A stretch of 64,000 bases of DNA, taken from the NCBI RefSeq assembly GCF_020089865.1, contig NZ_JAIRBM010000003.1, positions 124,001 to 188,000 of the forward strand. The letters run 5' to 3'. This DNA comes from Microvirga puerhi (GTDB taxonomy: Bacteria; Pseudomonadota; Alphaproteobacteria; Rhizobiales; Beijerinckiaceae). The notes beneath the pieces were generated by a model. That model was not told where the DNA came from and did not search any database. It was given only the letters and a program-made list of their open reading frames with translations. Below are positions 34,474 to 44,763 of this stretch, in pieces. A program made the translations under genes and the position numbers. Within the stretch, counting starts at the first letter, position 1. Every line of letters begins with the position of its first letter.

Positions 34474-34501
34474 TCGCCCGGAACGAGAACGTTCTCCCAG
34501 A

Positions 34502-34533
34502 AGCCCCGGCCTTTTGCAGGCCGGGGCTTTTTT
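34502..34533 (+). terminator. Rho-independent terminator of the YbhL gene
   Basis: A perfect 10-bp stem (AGCCCCGGCC / GGCCGGGGCT) with loop TTTTGCA, followed by a run of Ts at 34528-34533. It is 28 bases after the stop codon. The T-run overlaps the last codons of the convergent MFS gene (stop codon at 34533-34535). Confidence 0.9.
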
Positions 34534-36038
34534 CATGGCGTATTCGCGGGCTTCCGGCGCGGTAGATCGGCTGTCGACCGGTAACCGAACCAGGCGCTCA
34601 CGATGGCCGCTGCGGCGCAGATCAGCGCGACAGCCTGAAACCCGCCGATCATGGCGCGCGCATAGAGGCCGGGGGCCGTCCCGTCGAGCCGGGCGGGCGG
34701 CGTGCCGAACGTCGCTTCCGCGAACAGGTGCGCCAGAGCCGGCTCCATGACGGCCGCGCTGTGCTGGAATCCTAGGGTCGCGACGATGCCGAGGCCCGCG
34801 ACGGCGAGAAGACCAGCCACCCGCGAGACCGCGTTGTTGATCCCCGAAGCCACGCCGATGCGATCGTCGGGAACCGCATTCATGACGGTGGTGGAGAGGG
34901 GCGCCACCGTGATGCCCATGCCCAACCCCATCACGATCATCACCGGAACGACAGCGGTCCAGTAGTCGCCGCGGGCGACGGCGGGTGCGAGGAGCCCGAA
35001 GCCGAGACCCGTCAGAAAGGGGCCGGCCGTCAGGAGAATTCTCACACCGAACCGGTCCGCCATCACGCCGCCGAGCTGCGACAGGACCGCCATGACGAGG
35101 GTGAAGGGCAAGAAGACCGAGCCGGCCTTCGCCGCCGAATAGCCATGGGCCTCAATCAGCGTGGTGGGCAGGAAGAACAGGGCTCCGCTCAAGGCGAAAT
35201 ACAGCAGCAGCGTCAGGATGTTCACGCCCGAGAAGGCGCGCACCCGAAACAGATCGAGCGGCATCATCGGCGCTTCGCTGCGGGACTCATGGACCAGGAA
35301 GGCGCCGAGCAGAATGACACCCACGACCGTCCCTAGGATCGCCAGCCGATGGCTCGCAGCCACCTCGCCGAAGGCGGTAAGGCCGTAAGCGAGGGCGCCG
35401 AGACCCGCGACTGCCAGAACGCTGCCCCAGACGTCCATGCGTGCCTCTCCCCCTGGCCGGCTTTCCGGGACTTTTCGCGCGCAGAGCCAGAGGGCGAGAG
35501 CGGCGAGCGGCACGTTGATCCAGAAGATCGCCTGCCAGGGGCCGATATCGATCAGCCAGCCGCCGAGGATCGGCCCCAGGGCAGCTGCGATCCCCGAGGC
35601 GGCAGCCCAGGTGCCGATCGCCCGGCCGCGCTCGTCTTGGGGAAAATTGGCGCTGATCAGGGCGAGCGAACCCGGCACCAGAAGGGCGCCGCCGATGCCC
35701 TGGATCGCCCGGGCGCCGATCAGCATTTCCACCGTTCCGGAAAGGCCGCAGGCGATGGATGCCAAGCCGAAGATCGCGATGCCGATCATGAAGATGCGCT
35801 TCAGACCGTAAGCATCCCCCGCCGCGCCGCCGAGGAGGAGGAAGGCCGAGAGGGTCAGAGCATAGGCATTCGTGACCCATTGCATCGCGGAAAGCGAAGC
35901 CTGAAGGCTCTCGCGCATCTGCGGCATGGCGACGGTGACGATGGCGCCGTCGGCGAACACCATGCTGGAGGCCAGAATCGCCGTCCAAACCACAAAAGGC
36001 TTCGTCGACGAGGCGTTGTCGGAAGTTCGAGGATCCAC
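34533..36038 (-). CDS. MFS drug exporter, DHA2 (14-helix) type
   Basis: A 501-residue major-facilitator exporter. About 14 hydrophobic helices; the A-motif GDAYGLKR, and the C-motif-like GPILGGWLIDIGPWQAIFWIN of the DHA2/QacA group. It most likely exports drugs or toxic compounds across the inner membrane in exchange for protons. No regulator adjoins it. The start ATG 36038 lies 36 bases upstream of a palindromic repeat. Confidence 0.9.
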   Translation of the reverse strand: MDPRTSDNASSTKPFVVWTAILASSMVFADGAIVTVAMPQMRESLQASLSAMQWVTNAYALTLSAFLLLGGAAGDAYGLKRIFMIGIAIFGLASIACGLSGTVEMLIGARAIQGIGGALLVPGSLALISANFPQDERGRAIGTWAAASGIAAALGPILGGWLIDIGPWQAIFWINVPLAALALWLCARKVPESRPGGEARMDVWGSVLAVAGLGALAYGLTAFGEVAASHRLAILGTVVGVILLGAFLVHESRSEAPMMPLDLFRVRAFSGVNILTLLLYFALSGALFFLPTTLIEAHGYSAAKAGSVFLPFTLVMAVLSQLGGVMADRFGVRILLTAGPFLTGLGFGLLAPAVARGDYWTAVVPVMIVMGLGMGITVAPLSTTVMNAVPDDRIGVASGINNAVSRVAGLLAVAGLGIVATLGFQHSAAVMEPALAHLFAEATFGTPPARLDGTAPGLYARAMIGGFQAVALICAAAAIVSAWFGYRSTADLPRRKPANTP

Positions 36039-36080
36039 GGGGCGGCGTCCTGCTCGGCTTCATGTTAGAGCCTCGGACCC

Positions 36081-36099
36081 AAAAGTGGATTCCACTTTT
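36081..36099. repeat. Short palindrome AAAAGTGGATTCCACTTTT
   Basis: A 19-base dyad in the gap between the MFS gene and the acetyltransferase gene. The same core occurs at 51551-51575; a related but longer palindrome follows the second MFS gene at 38001-38034. Confidence 0.7.
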
Positions 36100-36210
36100 A
36101 GGATCATGCGATGCTTTCCCTCCGAGGCCCAAGAGACCGACGCCCAGGCACCAACCCGGGGTGGAAGTAATATCATTCCCACCGCCGTGAAGATCGTCTA
36201 CGAAAGCGCT

Positions 36211-36747
36211 ATGACCATTCTCGTCCGCCCCTCCGTCGCATCCGACCTTCCCGCTATCACGGCCATCTATGCCCACGCGGTGACCCATGGCACCGCCTCG
36301 TTCGAACTGGCGCCCCCAGACGCAGCCGAGATGGCCCGTCGGCGCGATGCGCTTCTCGATGGCGACTACCCCTATCTCGTGGCGGAGCGGGACGGCGAGA
36401 TTCTCGGATATGCCTATGCGGGTCCTTACCGGCCGCGTCCTGCCTATCGCTCGACGGTGGAGGATTCGATCTATGTGGCTCCTTCCGCTCAGCGGCTCGG
36501 CGTCGGCCGCCAGCTGCTCATCCGGCTCATCGAAGAGAGCGAGGCGCGCGATTTCCGGCTCATGGTCGCAGTGATCGGCGACGAGGAATCTCACGGTTCG
36601 ATCGGACTTCATGCGAGCCTCGGATTCGAACCGGTCGGCGTCCTCAGCGGAATCGGCTACAAGCACGGACGCTGGCTCTCCACCGTGCTGATGCAAAAAA
36701 GGCTCGGACGCGGGATGGAAGAACCGCCGACGCGGCCCATTCCCTGA
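36211..36747 (+). CDS. GNAT acetyltransferase, phosphinothricin/methionine sulfoximine type
   Basis: A 178-residue N-acetyltransferase. The PAT-like pattern is seen: ITAIYAHAVTHGTASFEL near the N-terminus, acetyl-CoA-binding VAPSAQRLGVGRQLL near residue 90, and SHGSIGLHASLGFEPVG. Family members acetylate phosphinothricin, methionine sulfoximine or related analogues. ATG 36211 chosen. It lies 10 bases ahead of an MFS gene on the same strand, possibly one unit. Confidence 0.85.
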   Translation: MTILVRPSVASDLPAITAIYAHAVTHGTASFELAPPDAAEMARRRDALLDGDYPYLVAERDGEILGYAYAGPYRPRPAYRSTVEDSIYVAPSAQRLGVGRQLLIRLIEESEARDFRLMVAVIGDEESHGSIGLHASLGFEPVGVLSGIGYKHGRWLSTVLMQKRLGRGMEEPPTRPIP

Positions 36748-36757
36748 AAGCCCGGCG

Positions 36758-37999
36758 ATGTTTCAAGCCTTGTCCGCGCTCGGTGGTCCCCTCCGGCACA
36801 ATCCCGATTTCATGAAGCTGTGGGCGGCGCAGAGCCTCTCGGCAATCGGGACCCGCTTCACGCGGGAGGGGCTGCCGATGATCGCCGCGCTGCTGCTCGA
36901 TGCGAGCGCCCTGGACCTCGGTCTGCTGGTGGCGTTGAGCGGCCTGCCGGGCGTGGTGCTCAGTCCTTTCGCAGGCGCCTGGATCGACAGAACACGCCGG
37001 CGTCGCGTCCTGATCATGGCCGATCTGGTGCGGGCGGGAGCACTTGCGACTCTGCCCGCGATGGCCTGGTTCGGCAGCATCACCATCGGACAGGTCATGG
37101 GCGTGGCGACTTTGGTGTCGCTGTTCTCCGTGCTGTTCCAGACCGCCGACAATGCCTATCTGCCGACGGTGGTGGAACGTGACGAGCTGATAGACGGCAA
37201 TGCGAAGCTCGCGACCACGGACGCGGTGGCGGAGATCGTCGGCCCGGCCCTCGCGGGCGTCATGATTCAGCTCCTGACGGCGCCATTGGCGGTGCTCTTC
37301 GATGCACTGTCCTATCTCTGGTCCGCAGCGCTCCTGGGATCGATCAGGCGCAAGGAGCCGGCGCTCGTCACCGGTGACCGTGCGCCGCATCTCTGGGAGG
37401 AAACGAAGGAAGGGCTGCGTTTTGTCTTTTCCCATCCTGTGCTGCGGCCGCTGACGCTTTGCCAGGCGACGCTCACCTTTTTCCTGTCGTTCTTCGGTCC
37501 GCTCTATGTGCTCTACGCGGTTCGCGATCTCGGCGTTCCGCCTGGAACGCTCGGCTTCGTCGTGGCGCTCGGCGGAATCAGCGCCCTGGTCGGTGCTCAG
37601 TTCTCTGCCGTCGCCGCGCGGCGCGTTCCTCTCCGCACGCTCCTCTTCCGGACCCTTCTCGCCTACAGCCTCGTGATGGCGTTCATCCCGCTGGCGCACG
37701 GAGGTCTTTGGACGGCGGTTCTCTTGCTCTGCATTGCGCAGCTGCTAGGCGACGGGCTTTCGGTGGTGTTCTTCACCAATGTCGCCGCCTTGCGTCAGAA
37801 GGAGACGCCCGATGCCTTGCGAGGCCGCGAGGGCGGAACGCTGCACATGCTGACGGGAGGCCTCGGCATCGTCGCGGCGCTGATTGCAGGCGTGGCGGCC
37901 GACCGGTTCGGCATCCGGCCGGTGCTCGTCGTTGCGATGCTCGGCGCCGTCGCATCGAGCCTGTGGCTCCTGGCCCTGCCGAAGGACAAGGACCTCTAG
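36758..37999 (+). CDS. MFS exporter (EntS/MFS_3-like)
   Basis: A 413-residue protein with about 12 hydrophobic helices. The start MFQALSALGGPLRHNPDFMKLWAAQSLSAIGTRFTREGLPMIA and later FAGAWIDRTRRRRVLI are typical of the group of MFS permeases related to enterobactin or macrolide exporters. Only 10 bases separate it from the acetyltransferase gene, so cotranscription is likely; perhaps the pair confers tolerance, but the substrate is unknown. Confidence 0.88.
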   Translation: MFQALSALGGPLRHNPDFMKLWAAQSLSAIGTRFTREGLPMIAALLLDASALDLGLLVALSGLPGVVLSPFAGAWIDRTRRRRVLIMADLVRAGALATLPAMAWFGSITIGQVMGVATLVSLFSVLFQTADNAYLPTVVERDELIDGNAKLATTDAVAEIVGPALAGVMIQLLTAPLAVLFDALSYLWSAALLGSIRRKEPALVTGDRAPHLWEETKEGLRFVFSHPVLRPLTLCQATLTFFLSFFGPLYVLYAVRDLGVPPGTLGFVVALGGISALVGAQFSAVAARRVPLRTLLFRTLLAYSLVMAFIPLAHGGLWTAVLLLCIAQLLGDGLSVVFFTNVAALRQKETPDALRGREGGTLHMLTGGLGIVAALIAGVAADRFGIRPVLVVAMLGAVASSLWLLALPKDKDL

Positions 38000-38000
38000 C

Positions 38001-38034
38001 GCATTGGACGTGAATGCGAATTCACGTCCAATGC
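38001..38034. repeat. Perfect 14-bp inverted repeat after the MFS gene
   Basis: GCATTGGACGTGAA and TTCACGTCCAATGC are perfect arms with a 6-base loop, one base after the MFS stop codon. It could be a 3' hairpin or Rho-dependent end; only a loosely T-rich stretch (TTTCATCTTTTG) follows. Downstream (to about 38105) two more short dyads, with CAAAACCGGTTCCCACTTTTGCG, resemble the repeat at 51551. Confidence 0.65.
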
Positions 38035-38109
38035 TTTCATCTTTTGATTTTGAGCATCTTTTCACGCAAAACCGGTTCCCACTTTTGCGTTCGATGCTCT
38101 TGCGCGTCA

Positions 38110-38847
38110 TCAGTATTCCTGGCTCGTGGGGCGGAACAGGATCTCGTTGATGTCCACGTCGTCCGGCTGGCTCATGGCGAAAGCCACCGCCCGCGCAAAG
38201 GCATCGGCCGGGATCGCGCCTTCATAGGCTTTGTGCATGGCTTCTGCGATGTCGGGCTCTGTGATGCTGTCGGGTAGTTCGGTGGCGACCATGCCGGGCG
38301 AGATGACGGTCGTGCGGATGTTGTAGGGCTTGACCTCCTGACGCAGCCCCTCGGAGATGACGCGCACCGCATGCTTGGTCGCCGAATAGACGGCGCCTCC
38401 TGCCCGCACCTTGTGGCCGGCTACCGACGACACGTTGATGATGTGTCCACTCTTCCGCTCCTTCATGTGGGGAAGCGCAGCGCCGATGCCATAGAGCACG
38501 CCCTTGATGTTCACGTCGATCATGCGGTCCCAGTCCTCGGCCCTGCCGCGGTCGAGGGGCGAGTGAGGCATCAGGCCGGCATTGTTGAGGAGGACGTCGA
38601 TGCGCCCATGGATCTGCACCGCACGGTCGATCAGGCGTTTGACCTCATCGTAGCGGGTGACGTCGGTCTGCACGGCGACGTCATTGCCCAAGGAAAGATC
38701 CCTGGCGAGCGCCTGCAGCCTGTCGAGGCGTCTTGCGCCCAGCATCAGCTTGGCGCCGTTCCGCGCGAGGTGGCGCGCGGTCGCTTCTCCCAGCCCGCTG
38801 CTGGCTCCGGTGATGACGACGACTTTGTCCTGAATGCCTTGTGTCAT
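38110..38847 (-). CDS. SDR-family oxidoreductase
   Basis: A 245-residue classical [15 protein letters not shown] near residue 14, NNAG near residue 88, catalytic Tyr/Lys in YSATKHAV. It resembles the group of short-chain dehydrogenases close to the clavulanate or serine dehydrogenases; the substrate is unknown. It is the last gene of a minus-strand cluster of four redox genes that face a LysR gene. Confidence 0.9.
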   Translation of the reverse strand: MTQGIQDKVVVITGASSGLGEATARHLARNGAKLMLGARRLDRLQALARDLSLGNDVAVQTDVTRYDEVKRLIDRAVQIHGRIDVLLNNAGLMPHSPLDRGRAEDWDRMIDVNIKGVLYGIGAALPHMKERKSGHIINVSSVAGHKVRAGGAVYSATKHAVRVISEGLRQEVKPYNIRTTVISPGMVATELPDSITEPDIAEAMHKAYEGAIPADAFARAVAFAMSQPDDVDINEILFRPTSQEY

Positions 38848-38889
38848 GGTCAGCCTTCCTTTTCTTTCAGCCGTCGCCCTTCGGTTCCG

Positions 38890-39999
38890 TCACCCGATCG
38901 TGCCGCGCTGAGCCGTCTGCGCATGTTCGACGCCCCCGGGGTCGGACAGCGATGCCATGTCGATCACGAAGCGGTAGCGGACGTCAGAGCGTTCCATGCG
39001 CTCGTAAGCCTCGTTGATCTGGTCCATGCGAATCGTCTCGGTCTCCGGCAAGATGGCCTTGCGGGCGCAGAAGTCGAGCATCTCCTGGGTCTCGCGAATG
39101 CCGCCGATGGGCGAGCCGGCGACGCGCCGCCGTCCCAGCAGGAGCGGAACGGTGGACATTTCGTCGAGCGGACCGATCTGGCCCACGATCACCAGCGTGC
39201 CGTCCACATCGAGCAGCGGCAGATACGGATCGAGGTCATGCTTGTTCGGAACGGTGTCGATGATGAGGTCGAAGCTGCTGGCGGCCTGCGCCATCGCGTC
39301 CGGATCGGTCGAGACGAGAAGCCGGTCGGCCCCGAGGGCCATTGCATCCGCCTTCTTGTCGGGGGTTCGGCTCATGACGGTCACATGAGCGCCGAGACCG
39401 GAAGCGAGCTTCACCGCCATGTGGCCGAGGCCTCCTAGGCCGATCACGCCGACCCGGCTGCCGGGGCCGACATTCCAGGTGCGCAGCGGCGAATAGGTCG
39501 TGATGCCCGCGCATAAAAGCGGAGCGGCACGGGACAGATCTAATCCATCGGGCACGCGCAGCACGAATTCCTGTCGGACCACTACATGTTTGGAATAGCC
39601 GCCCTGGGTCATCTCCCCGGAGATTCGATCGCGGCCGCCATAGGTTCCGGTATTGCCTTCACGGCAGAGTTGTTCCTCGCCCTTGCGGCACTGGTCGCAA
39701 TGCTGACAGCTGTCGACCATGCATCCGACCGCCACGTGATCGCCCGTCTTGAAGCGCGTCACCTCAGAGCCGACCTCGATCACGCGGCCGACGATCTCGT
39801 GACCCGGCACGACCGGATAGTCTGACCAGCCCCAGTCGTTGCGCGCCCAGTGGAGATCCGAATGGCAGACGCCGCAATAGAGGATTTGCATGGCGACGTC
39901 GTTCGGCCGCAGGGCCCGCCGTTCGAACGAGAAGGGTTCGAGACGTACACCGGCAGAAGGCGCCGCATAGCCGAAGGTGTTGTAGCGAAAGCTTGCCAT
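38890..39999 (-). CDS. Zinc alcohol dehydrogenase (YahK/cinnamyl-alcohol type)
   Basis: A 369-residue zinc-dependent MDR enzyme. Catalytic zinc ligands lie in CGVCHSDLHW (Cys42) and PGHEIVG; the structural zinc lobe is Cys98, Cys101, Cys104 and Cys112 (CQHCDQCRKGEEQLC); Rossmann VGVIGLGGLGHMAV is intact. This is the broad-specificity aldehyde reductase group YahK/YjgB. Start ATG 39999 fits the conserved N-terminus better than 40050. Second gene of the redox cluster. Confidence 0.92.
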   Translation of the reverse strand: MASFRYNTFGYAAPSAGVRLEPFSFERRALRPNDVAMQILYCGVCHSDLHWARNDWGWSDYPVVPGHEIVGRVIEVGSEVTRFKTGDHVAVGCMVDSCQHCDQCRKGEEQLCREGNTGTYGGRDRISGEMTQGGYSKHVVVRQEFVLRVPDGLDLSRAAPLLCAGITTYSPLRTWNVGPGSRVGVIGLGGLGHMAVKLASGLGAHVTVMSRTPDKKADAMALGADRLLVSTDPDAMAQAASSFDLIIDTVPNKHDLDPYLPLLDVDGTLVIVGQIGPLDEMSTVPLLLGRRRVAGSPIGGIRETQEMLDFCARKAILPETETIRMDQINEAYERMERSDVRYRFVIDMASLSDPGGVEHAQTAQRGTIG

Positions 40000-40122
40000 A
40001 TCCTGAATTCCATTCACGGGATGGGCTGTCGAGCGACAGCATTGAGACACACATAGGCCGCCCTCGCCGATGTCATAGAGACGCCGGCGAGGATGCCTGA
40101 TGGCGAAGACGACATCTGTCGA

Positions 40123-41543
<1,421 letters not shown>

Positions 41544-41669
41544 CGTTCTTCTCCTTCGTCGAACGGGCCTGCAGATCTGCCGGAGCAGTCGGTATGCGCT
41601 GATCTAGCGGGTTCGGCCGCAGGCGATTAGGTGGTAGAACGCGCATGGACTTATATCTGGAATTCATGA

Positions 41670-42563
41670 ATGCAGCGCGGCGAGTTGGGCGACCTGATGG
41701 CATTCCTTGCGGTCGCGGAGGAGCGAAGCTTCACGCGGGCGGCCGCCAGGCTCGGAACCTCCCAGTCCGCACTCAGTCACACCATCCGCCGCCTTGAAGC
41801 CCGGCTCGGGGTGCGGCTGCTGACGCGCACCACCCGCAGCGTCGCGCCGACTCAGGCAGGCGAGCGCCTGCTCCAGACCCTCGGTCCGGCCTTCGACGGG
41901 ATTGACGCGGAACTTGCAGCCCTCAGCGAGTTCCGCGAGAAGCCGGCCGGCATGATCCGGATCACGACAGGCGCGCATGCAGCCAGCTCGATTCTCTGGC
42001 CCACGCTGCGGAGGCTGCTGCCGGACTATCCTGACATCAAGGTGGAGGTGGTCGTCGATCCCGGTCTGACCGACATCGTGGCCGAGCGTTACGATGCCGG
42101 GATCCGTCTCGGCGAGCAGGTGGCGAAGGACATGATCGCGGTTCGCATCGGGCCGGAAATGCGCATGGTGGTCGTGGGCGCGCCTTCCTATTTCGCGAGG
42201 CGGCCGCGACCGGTGCGGCCGCAGGATCTCGTCGGCCATGACTGCATCAATCTGCGTCTGCCGACCTTGGGCGGTCTCTATGCGTGGGAATTCGAGAAGG
42301 ATGGCCGTGAGCTGAAGGTGCGGGTCGAGGGGCAGCTCGTCTTCAACGACCTCGCCTTCATCCGCGAGGCGGCCCTGGCCGGTGCAGGCCTTGCTTACCT
42401 GCCTGAGGACTATGTGCGGCCATATATCGGCGATGAGAGCCTGATCTGGGTGCTTGCGGATTGGTGTCCGCCCTTTCCGGGCTACCACCTCTATTACCCG
42501 AGCCGCCGGCAGCCGACACCGGCCTTCGCGCTGCTGGTGGATGCGCTCCGCTATCGCGGATGA
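41670..42563 (+). CDS. LysR-family transcriptional regulator
   Basis: A 297-residue regulator with the helix-turn-helix SFTRAAARLGTSQSALSHTIRRLE at about residues 22-44 and a C-terminal effector domain. It faces the cupin-AKR-ADH-SDR cluster across a 126-base gap, so it most likely controls those genes, possibly in response to reactive aldehydes or oxidative stress (inference). Confidence 0.92.
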   Translation: MQRGELGDLMAFLAVAEERSFTRAAARLGTSQSALSHTIRRLEARLGVRLLTRTTRSVAPTQAGERLLQTLGPAFDGIDAELAALSEFREKPAGMIRITTGAHAASSILWPTLRRLLPDYPDIKVEVVVDPGLTDIVAERYDAGIRLGEQVAKDMIAVRIGPEMRMVVVGAPSYFARRPRPVRPQDLVGHDCINLRLPTLGGLYAWEFEKDGRELKVRVEGQLVFNDLAFIREAALAGAGLAYLPEDYVRPYIGDESLIWVLADWCPPFPGYHLYYPSRRQPTPAFALLVDALRYRG

Positions 42564-42597
42564 GCAGAGCTGCCCCGGAGAAATCCGATTGTTTCGA

Positions 42598-42975
42598 TCA
42601 GGAGACGATCTTCAGGGGCTTGTCGAGGACGCGCAGAACCGCCGCCAGTTCATGGCCGCGTTTCAGAATGAGGCCGGACGAGACGATGACCGAATAAGCG
42701 CCCTGCTTGCGGGCGAGCTTCGGAGCCTTTTCGATCCGGTAGAGGGGCATCTCGGAGGTGCGTCGGAAGATGGAGAAGACCGCTCTATCGGTCAGGAAAT
42801 CGATCGCGTAGTCGCGCCATTCGCCATCCGCTACCTTCCGGCCGTAGAGATTCAGGATGGTCTGCAGCTCCAGGCGGTCGAACGAGACCTTTCGGGGAGT
42901 GGGGAAGGGCAGCACATGGCCCGACGAAGGGGCCAGGCTGCCGCGAAACGGCTCCGCGATATCACCTTCGCTCAT
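42598..42975 (-). CDS. DUF2794 family protein
   Basis: A 125-residue cytoplasmic protein. The family pattern VSFDRLELQTILNLYGRKVADGEWRDYAIDFL, then AVFSIFRRTSEMPLYRIEKAPKLARKQGAYSVI, is clear; it is widespread and nearly restricted to alphaproteobacteria, with no known function. The start at 42975 is supported by GGAGG in the upstream sequence. The region beyond it is the non-coding gap that ends at a terminator (43233). Confidence 0.88.
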   Translation of the reverse strand: MSEGDIAEPFRGSLAPSSGHVLPFPTPRKVSFDRLELQTILNLYGRKVADGEWRDYAIDFLTDRAVFSIFRRTSEMPLYRIEKAPKLARKQGAYSVIVSSGLILKRGHELAAVLRVLDKPLKIVS

Positions 42976-43019
42976 GCATCCTCCAGCAAACAATGATCAT
43001 TAGCCAGATGATGGGTCTC

Positions 43020-43263
43020 CCTAGCCACGGGCGCAACCCCGTCCAGGCTCGCTCCCTCACGTCTTCGTGGGGGTGATCTTAGTTTTGCCACATTCGCGCC
43101 GCGCCTCAGCCCTACTAAGGGATGATAACTAGACCGTTGCCTCGACGGCCCGGTCTGCAGATCGCCTCGGACACGTCAGCCCCCCAGCCCCCGGGGTAAT
43201 CGGTGGGCCGGGCCTCACATATGTCGAGGGTAAAAGCCGCCTGCTCAGGGCGGCTTTCTTTTT
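43020..43263 (+). ncRNA. Candidate structured non-coding RNA ending at a terminator (unidentified)
   Basis: The 320-base gap between DUF2794 and the MDR gene has no plausible ORF. It contains a CCTCACG-TCTT-CGTGGGG hairpin (43055-43072), and AGGCTCG (43045-43051) can pair, with one G:U, to CGGGCCT (43208-43214). A terminator follows at 43233. An RNA of about 170-240 nt starting near 43020 is consistent with a 6S-like long imperfect duplex, but I could not match 6S, tmRNA, RNase P or SRP landmarks. The terminator could equally serve the minus-strand MDR gene. Confidence 0.35.
43233..43263 (+). terminator. Bidirectional Rho-independent terminator
   Basis: AAAGCCGCC / GGCGGCTTT stem with 7-base loop TGCTCAG; on the plus strand it is followed by CTTTTT. 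On the minus strand CTTTTA follows, so it could end the minus-strand MDR gene (stop at 43296) as well. Confidence 0.8.
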
Positions 43264-43295
43264 GGTCCCGTGAAATCGGGCTATCCTCCCGCGTC

Positions 43296-44309
43296 TCAGA
43301 ATCCCTCCAGTACGATCTTGCCCCGGGTCTTTCCGCTCTCGATGAACGCGTGGGCGCGTTTCAGATTGGCGGCATTGATGGTGCCGAATGTCTCGGCCAG
43401 GGTCGTGCGGATCGTGCCCGCATCCACCAGGCGCGCGACTTCGCCCAAGATCTCGTGCTGGCGTTCCATGTCGGAGGTCTGGAAGACCGAGCGGGTGAAC
43501 ATGGATTCCCAGTGCAGGGACACGCTCTTACGCTTGAGCAACGTCACGTCTACCTGCTGCGGATCGTCGATAAGCCCAAGCCGTCCCTGCGGCGCGATCA
43601 GATCCGCAAGGGCCGCGAAATGCCGGTCCGTATGGGTGATCGAAAAGACGAAGGCAGGAGCGCCGAGACCGAGCGCCTGCACCTGATCGACGAGGGAAGC
43701 AGTATGGTCGACCACGTGATGGGCGCCGAGCTCCCGGCACCAGGCCTTCGTCTCCGGCCGCGAGGCGGTGGCGATGACCGTCACGTCCGTCAACCGGCGC
43801 GCGAGCTGGATGGCCATGGAGCCGACGCCGCCGGCCGCTCCGACGATGAGAAGGGCAGGGGCCGCCCCAGGCACCTCCCTCCGGATATCGATCCGGTCGA
43901 ACAGGGTCTCCCAGGCGGTCAAGGAGGTCAGCGGCAGAGCCGCTGCCTGGGCAAAGCCCAGCGTCCGCGGCTTGTGGCCGACGAGGCGCTCGTCCACCAG
44001 ATGATACTCGGCATTCGTACCGGCTCGGGCGATCGAGCCCGCATAGAACACCTCGTCGCCGGGGCGAAACAGGGACACGCCCGACCCGACCTCGCGGACG
44101 ATTCCCGCCGCATCGAAGCCGAGCACCCGGGCCGTGCCCGGTTCCGGGGCCACCTTGGAGCGCACCTTCATGTCGACCGGATTCACCGAGACCGCCTTGA
44201 TCTCGACCAGGAGGTCGTGTCCCCGGGCTTCGGGTCTCGGCAGGTCGAGATCGATCAGGGACGATTCGGCGTCGATAGGCAGGGGCTCGCGATAGGCGAC
44301 GGCACGCAT
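43296..44309 (-). CDS. Zinc-free MDR quinone-oxidoreductase-like enzyme
   Basis: A 337-residue MDR enzyme of the 'zinc-binding alcohol dehydrogenase family' branch. It starts MRAVAYREPLP, has SVNPVDMKVRSK and LLIVGAAGGVGSMAIQLA, and lacks the Cys-rich structural-zinc lobe, so it resembles QOR-like NADPH:quinone reductases. Divergent from an HxlR regulator whose operator candidates lie in the 94-base gap. Confidence 0.88.
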   Translation of the reverse strand: MRAVAYREPLPIDAESSLIDLDLPRPEARGHDLLVEIKAVSVNPVDMKVRSKVAPEPGTARVLGFDAAGIVREVGSGVSLFRPGDEVFYAGSIARAGTNAEYHLVDERLVGHKPRTLGFAQAAALPLTSLTAWETLFDRIDIRREVPGAAPALLIVGAAGGVGSMAIQLARRLTDVTVIATASRPETKAWCRELGAHHVVDHTASLVDQVQALGLGAPAFVFSITHTDRHFAALADLIAPQGRLGLIDDPQQVDVTLLKRKSVSLHWESMFTRSVFQTSDMERQHEILGEVARLVDAGTIRTTLAETFGTINAANLKRAHAFIESGKTRGKIVLEGF

Positions 44310-44344
44310 GGTTGATCTCCTGGCGGGTATGAGCCAAGGTGTGA

Positions 44345-44384
44345 CATACGTATGATCGGCGCAAGAACGCACATTCTGTGCACA
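44345..44384. promoter_or_regulatory. Candidate HxlR operator: two palindromes
   Basis: CATACGTATG (44345-44354) is a perfect 10-base dyad; CACATTCTGTG (44370-44380) and TGTGCACA (44377-44384) form a second palindromic cluster. Both lie in the 94-base gap between the divergent MDR oxidoreductase and HxlR genes, as expected for HxlR-type sites. Predicted by eye only. Confidence 0.5.
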
Positions 44385-44403
44385 TAGTGTCGAAAAGGAT
44401 ACC

Positions 44404-44763
44404 ATGATGGCCCGTCTCTCCCGCAAGGAGATCCCAGGCACCACCTGCTCGGTCGAAGGCACGCTCAACCTGATCGACGGCAAGTGGAAGATCGTGATCC
44501 TCTACAAGCTCCTACGGGGCACCCTGCGCTTCAATGAGATTCGTCGTCTCCTGCCCGGCGTCACGCAACGCATGCTGACGAATCAGCTGCGCGAGCTGGA
44601 AGCCGACGGCTTGGTGACCCGGACGGTCTATGCCCAGGTGCCGCCGCGGGTGGAATACGATCTGTCGGATCTCGGGCGCAGCCTGGAGCCGGTCCTGGTC
44701 GCAATGAAGACTTGGGGTGATGCGAACCTGAATCTGTCGTCGCCGACTGCAAAGGCAGCCTAA
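44404..44763 (+). CDS. HxlR-family transcriptional regulator
   Basis: A 119-residue winged-helix regulator. The family pattern is clear: CSVEGTLNLIDGKWKIVILYKLLRGTLRFNEIRRLLPGVTQRMLTNQLRELEADGLVTRTVYAQVPPRVEYDLSDLGRSL. It faces the MDR gene, whose promoter it most likely represses, typically in response to electrophiles or quinones (inference). Two consecutive ATGs (44404, 44407). Confidence 0.93.
   Translation: MMARLSRKEIPGTTCSVEGTLNLIDGKWKIVILYKLLRGTLRFNEIRRLLPGVTQRMLTNQLRELEADGLVTRTVYAQVPPRVEYDLSDLGRSLEPVLVAMKTWGDANLNLSSPTAKAA

Noticed and set aside
43000-43263. tmRNA, RNase P, SRP RNA or tRNA in the DUF2794/MDR gap
   Set aside because: None of their hallmark sequences (tag reading frame, GAGGAAAGTCC, SRP loop, T-loop) was found, so only an unidentified candidate is reported.
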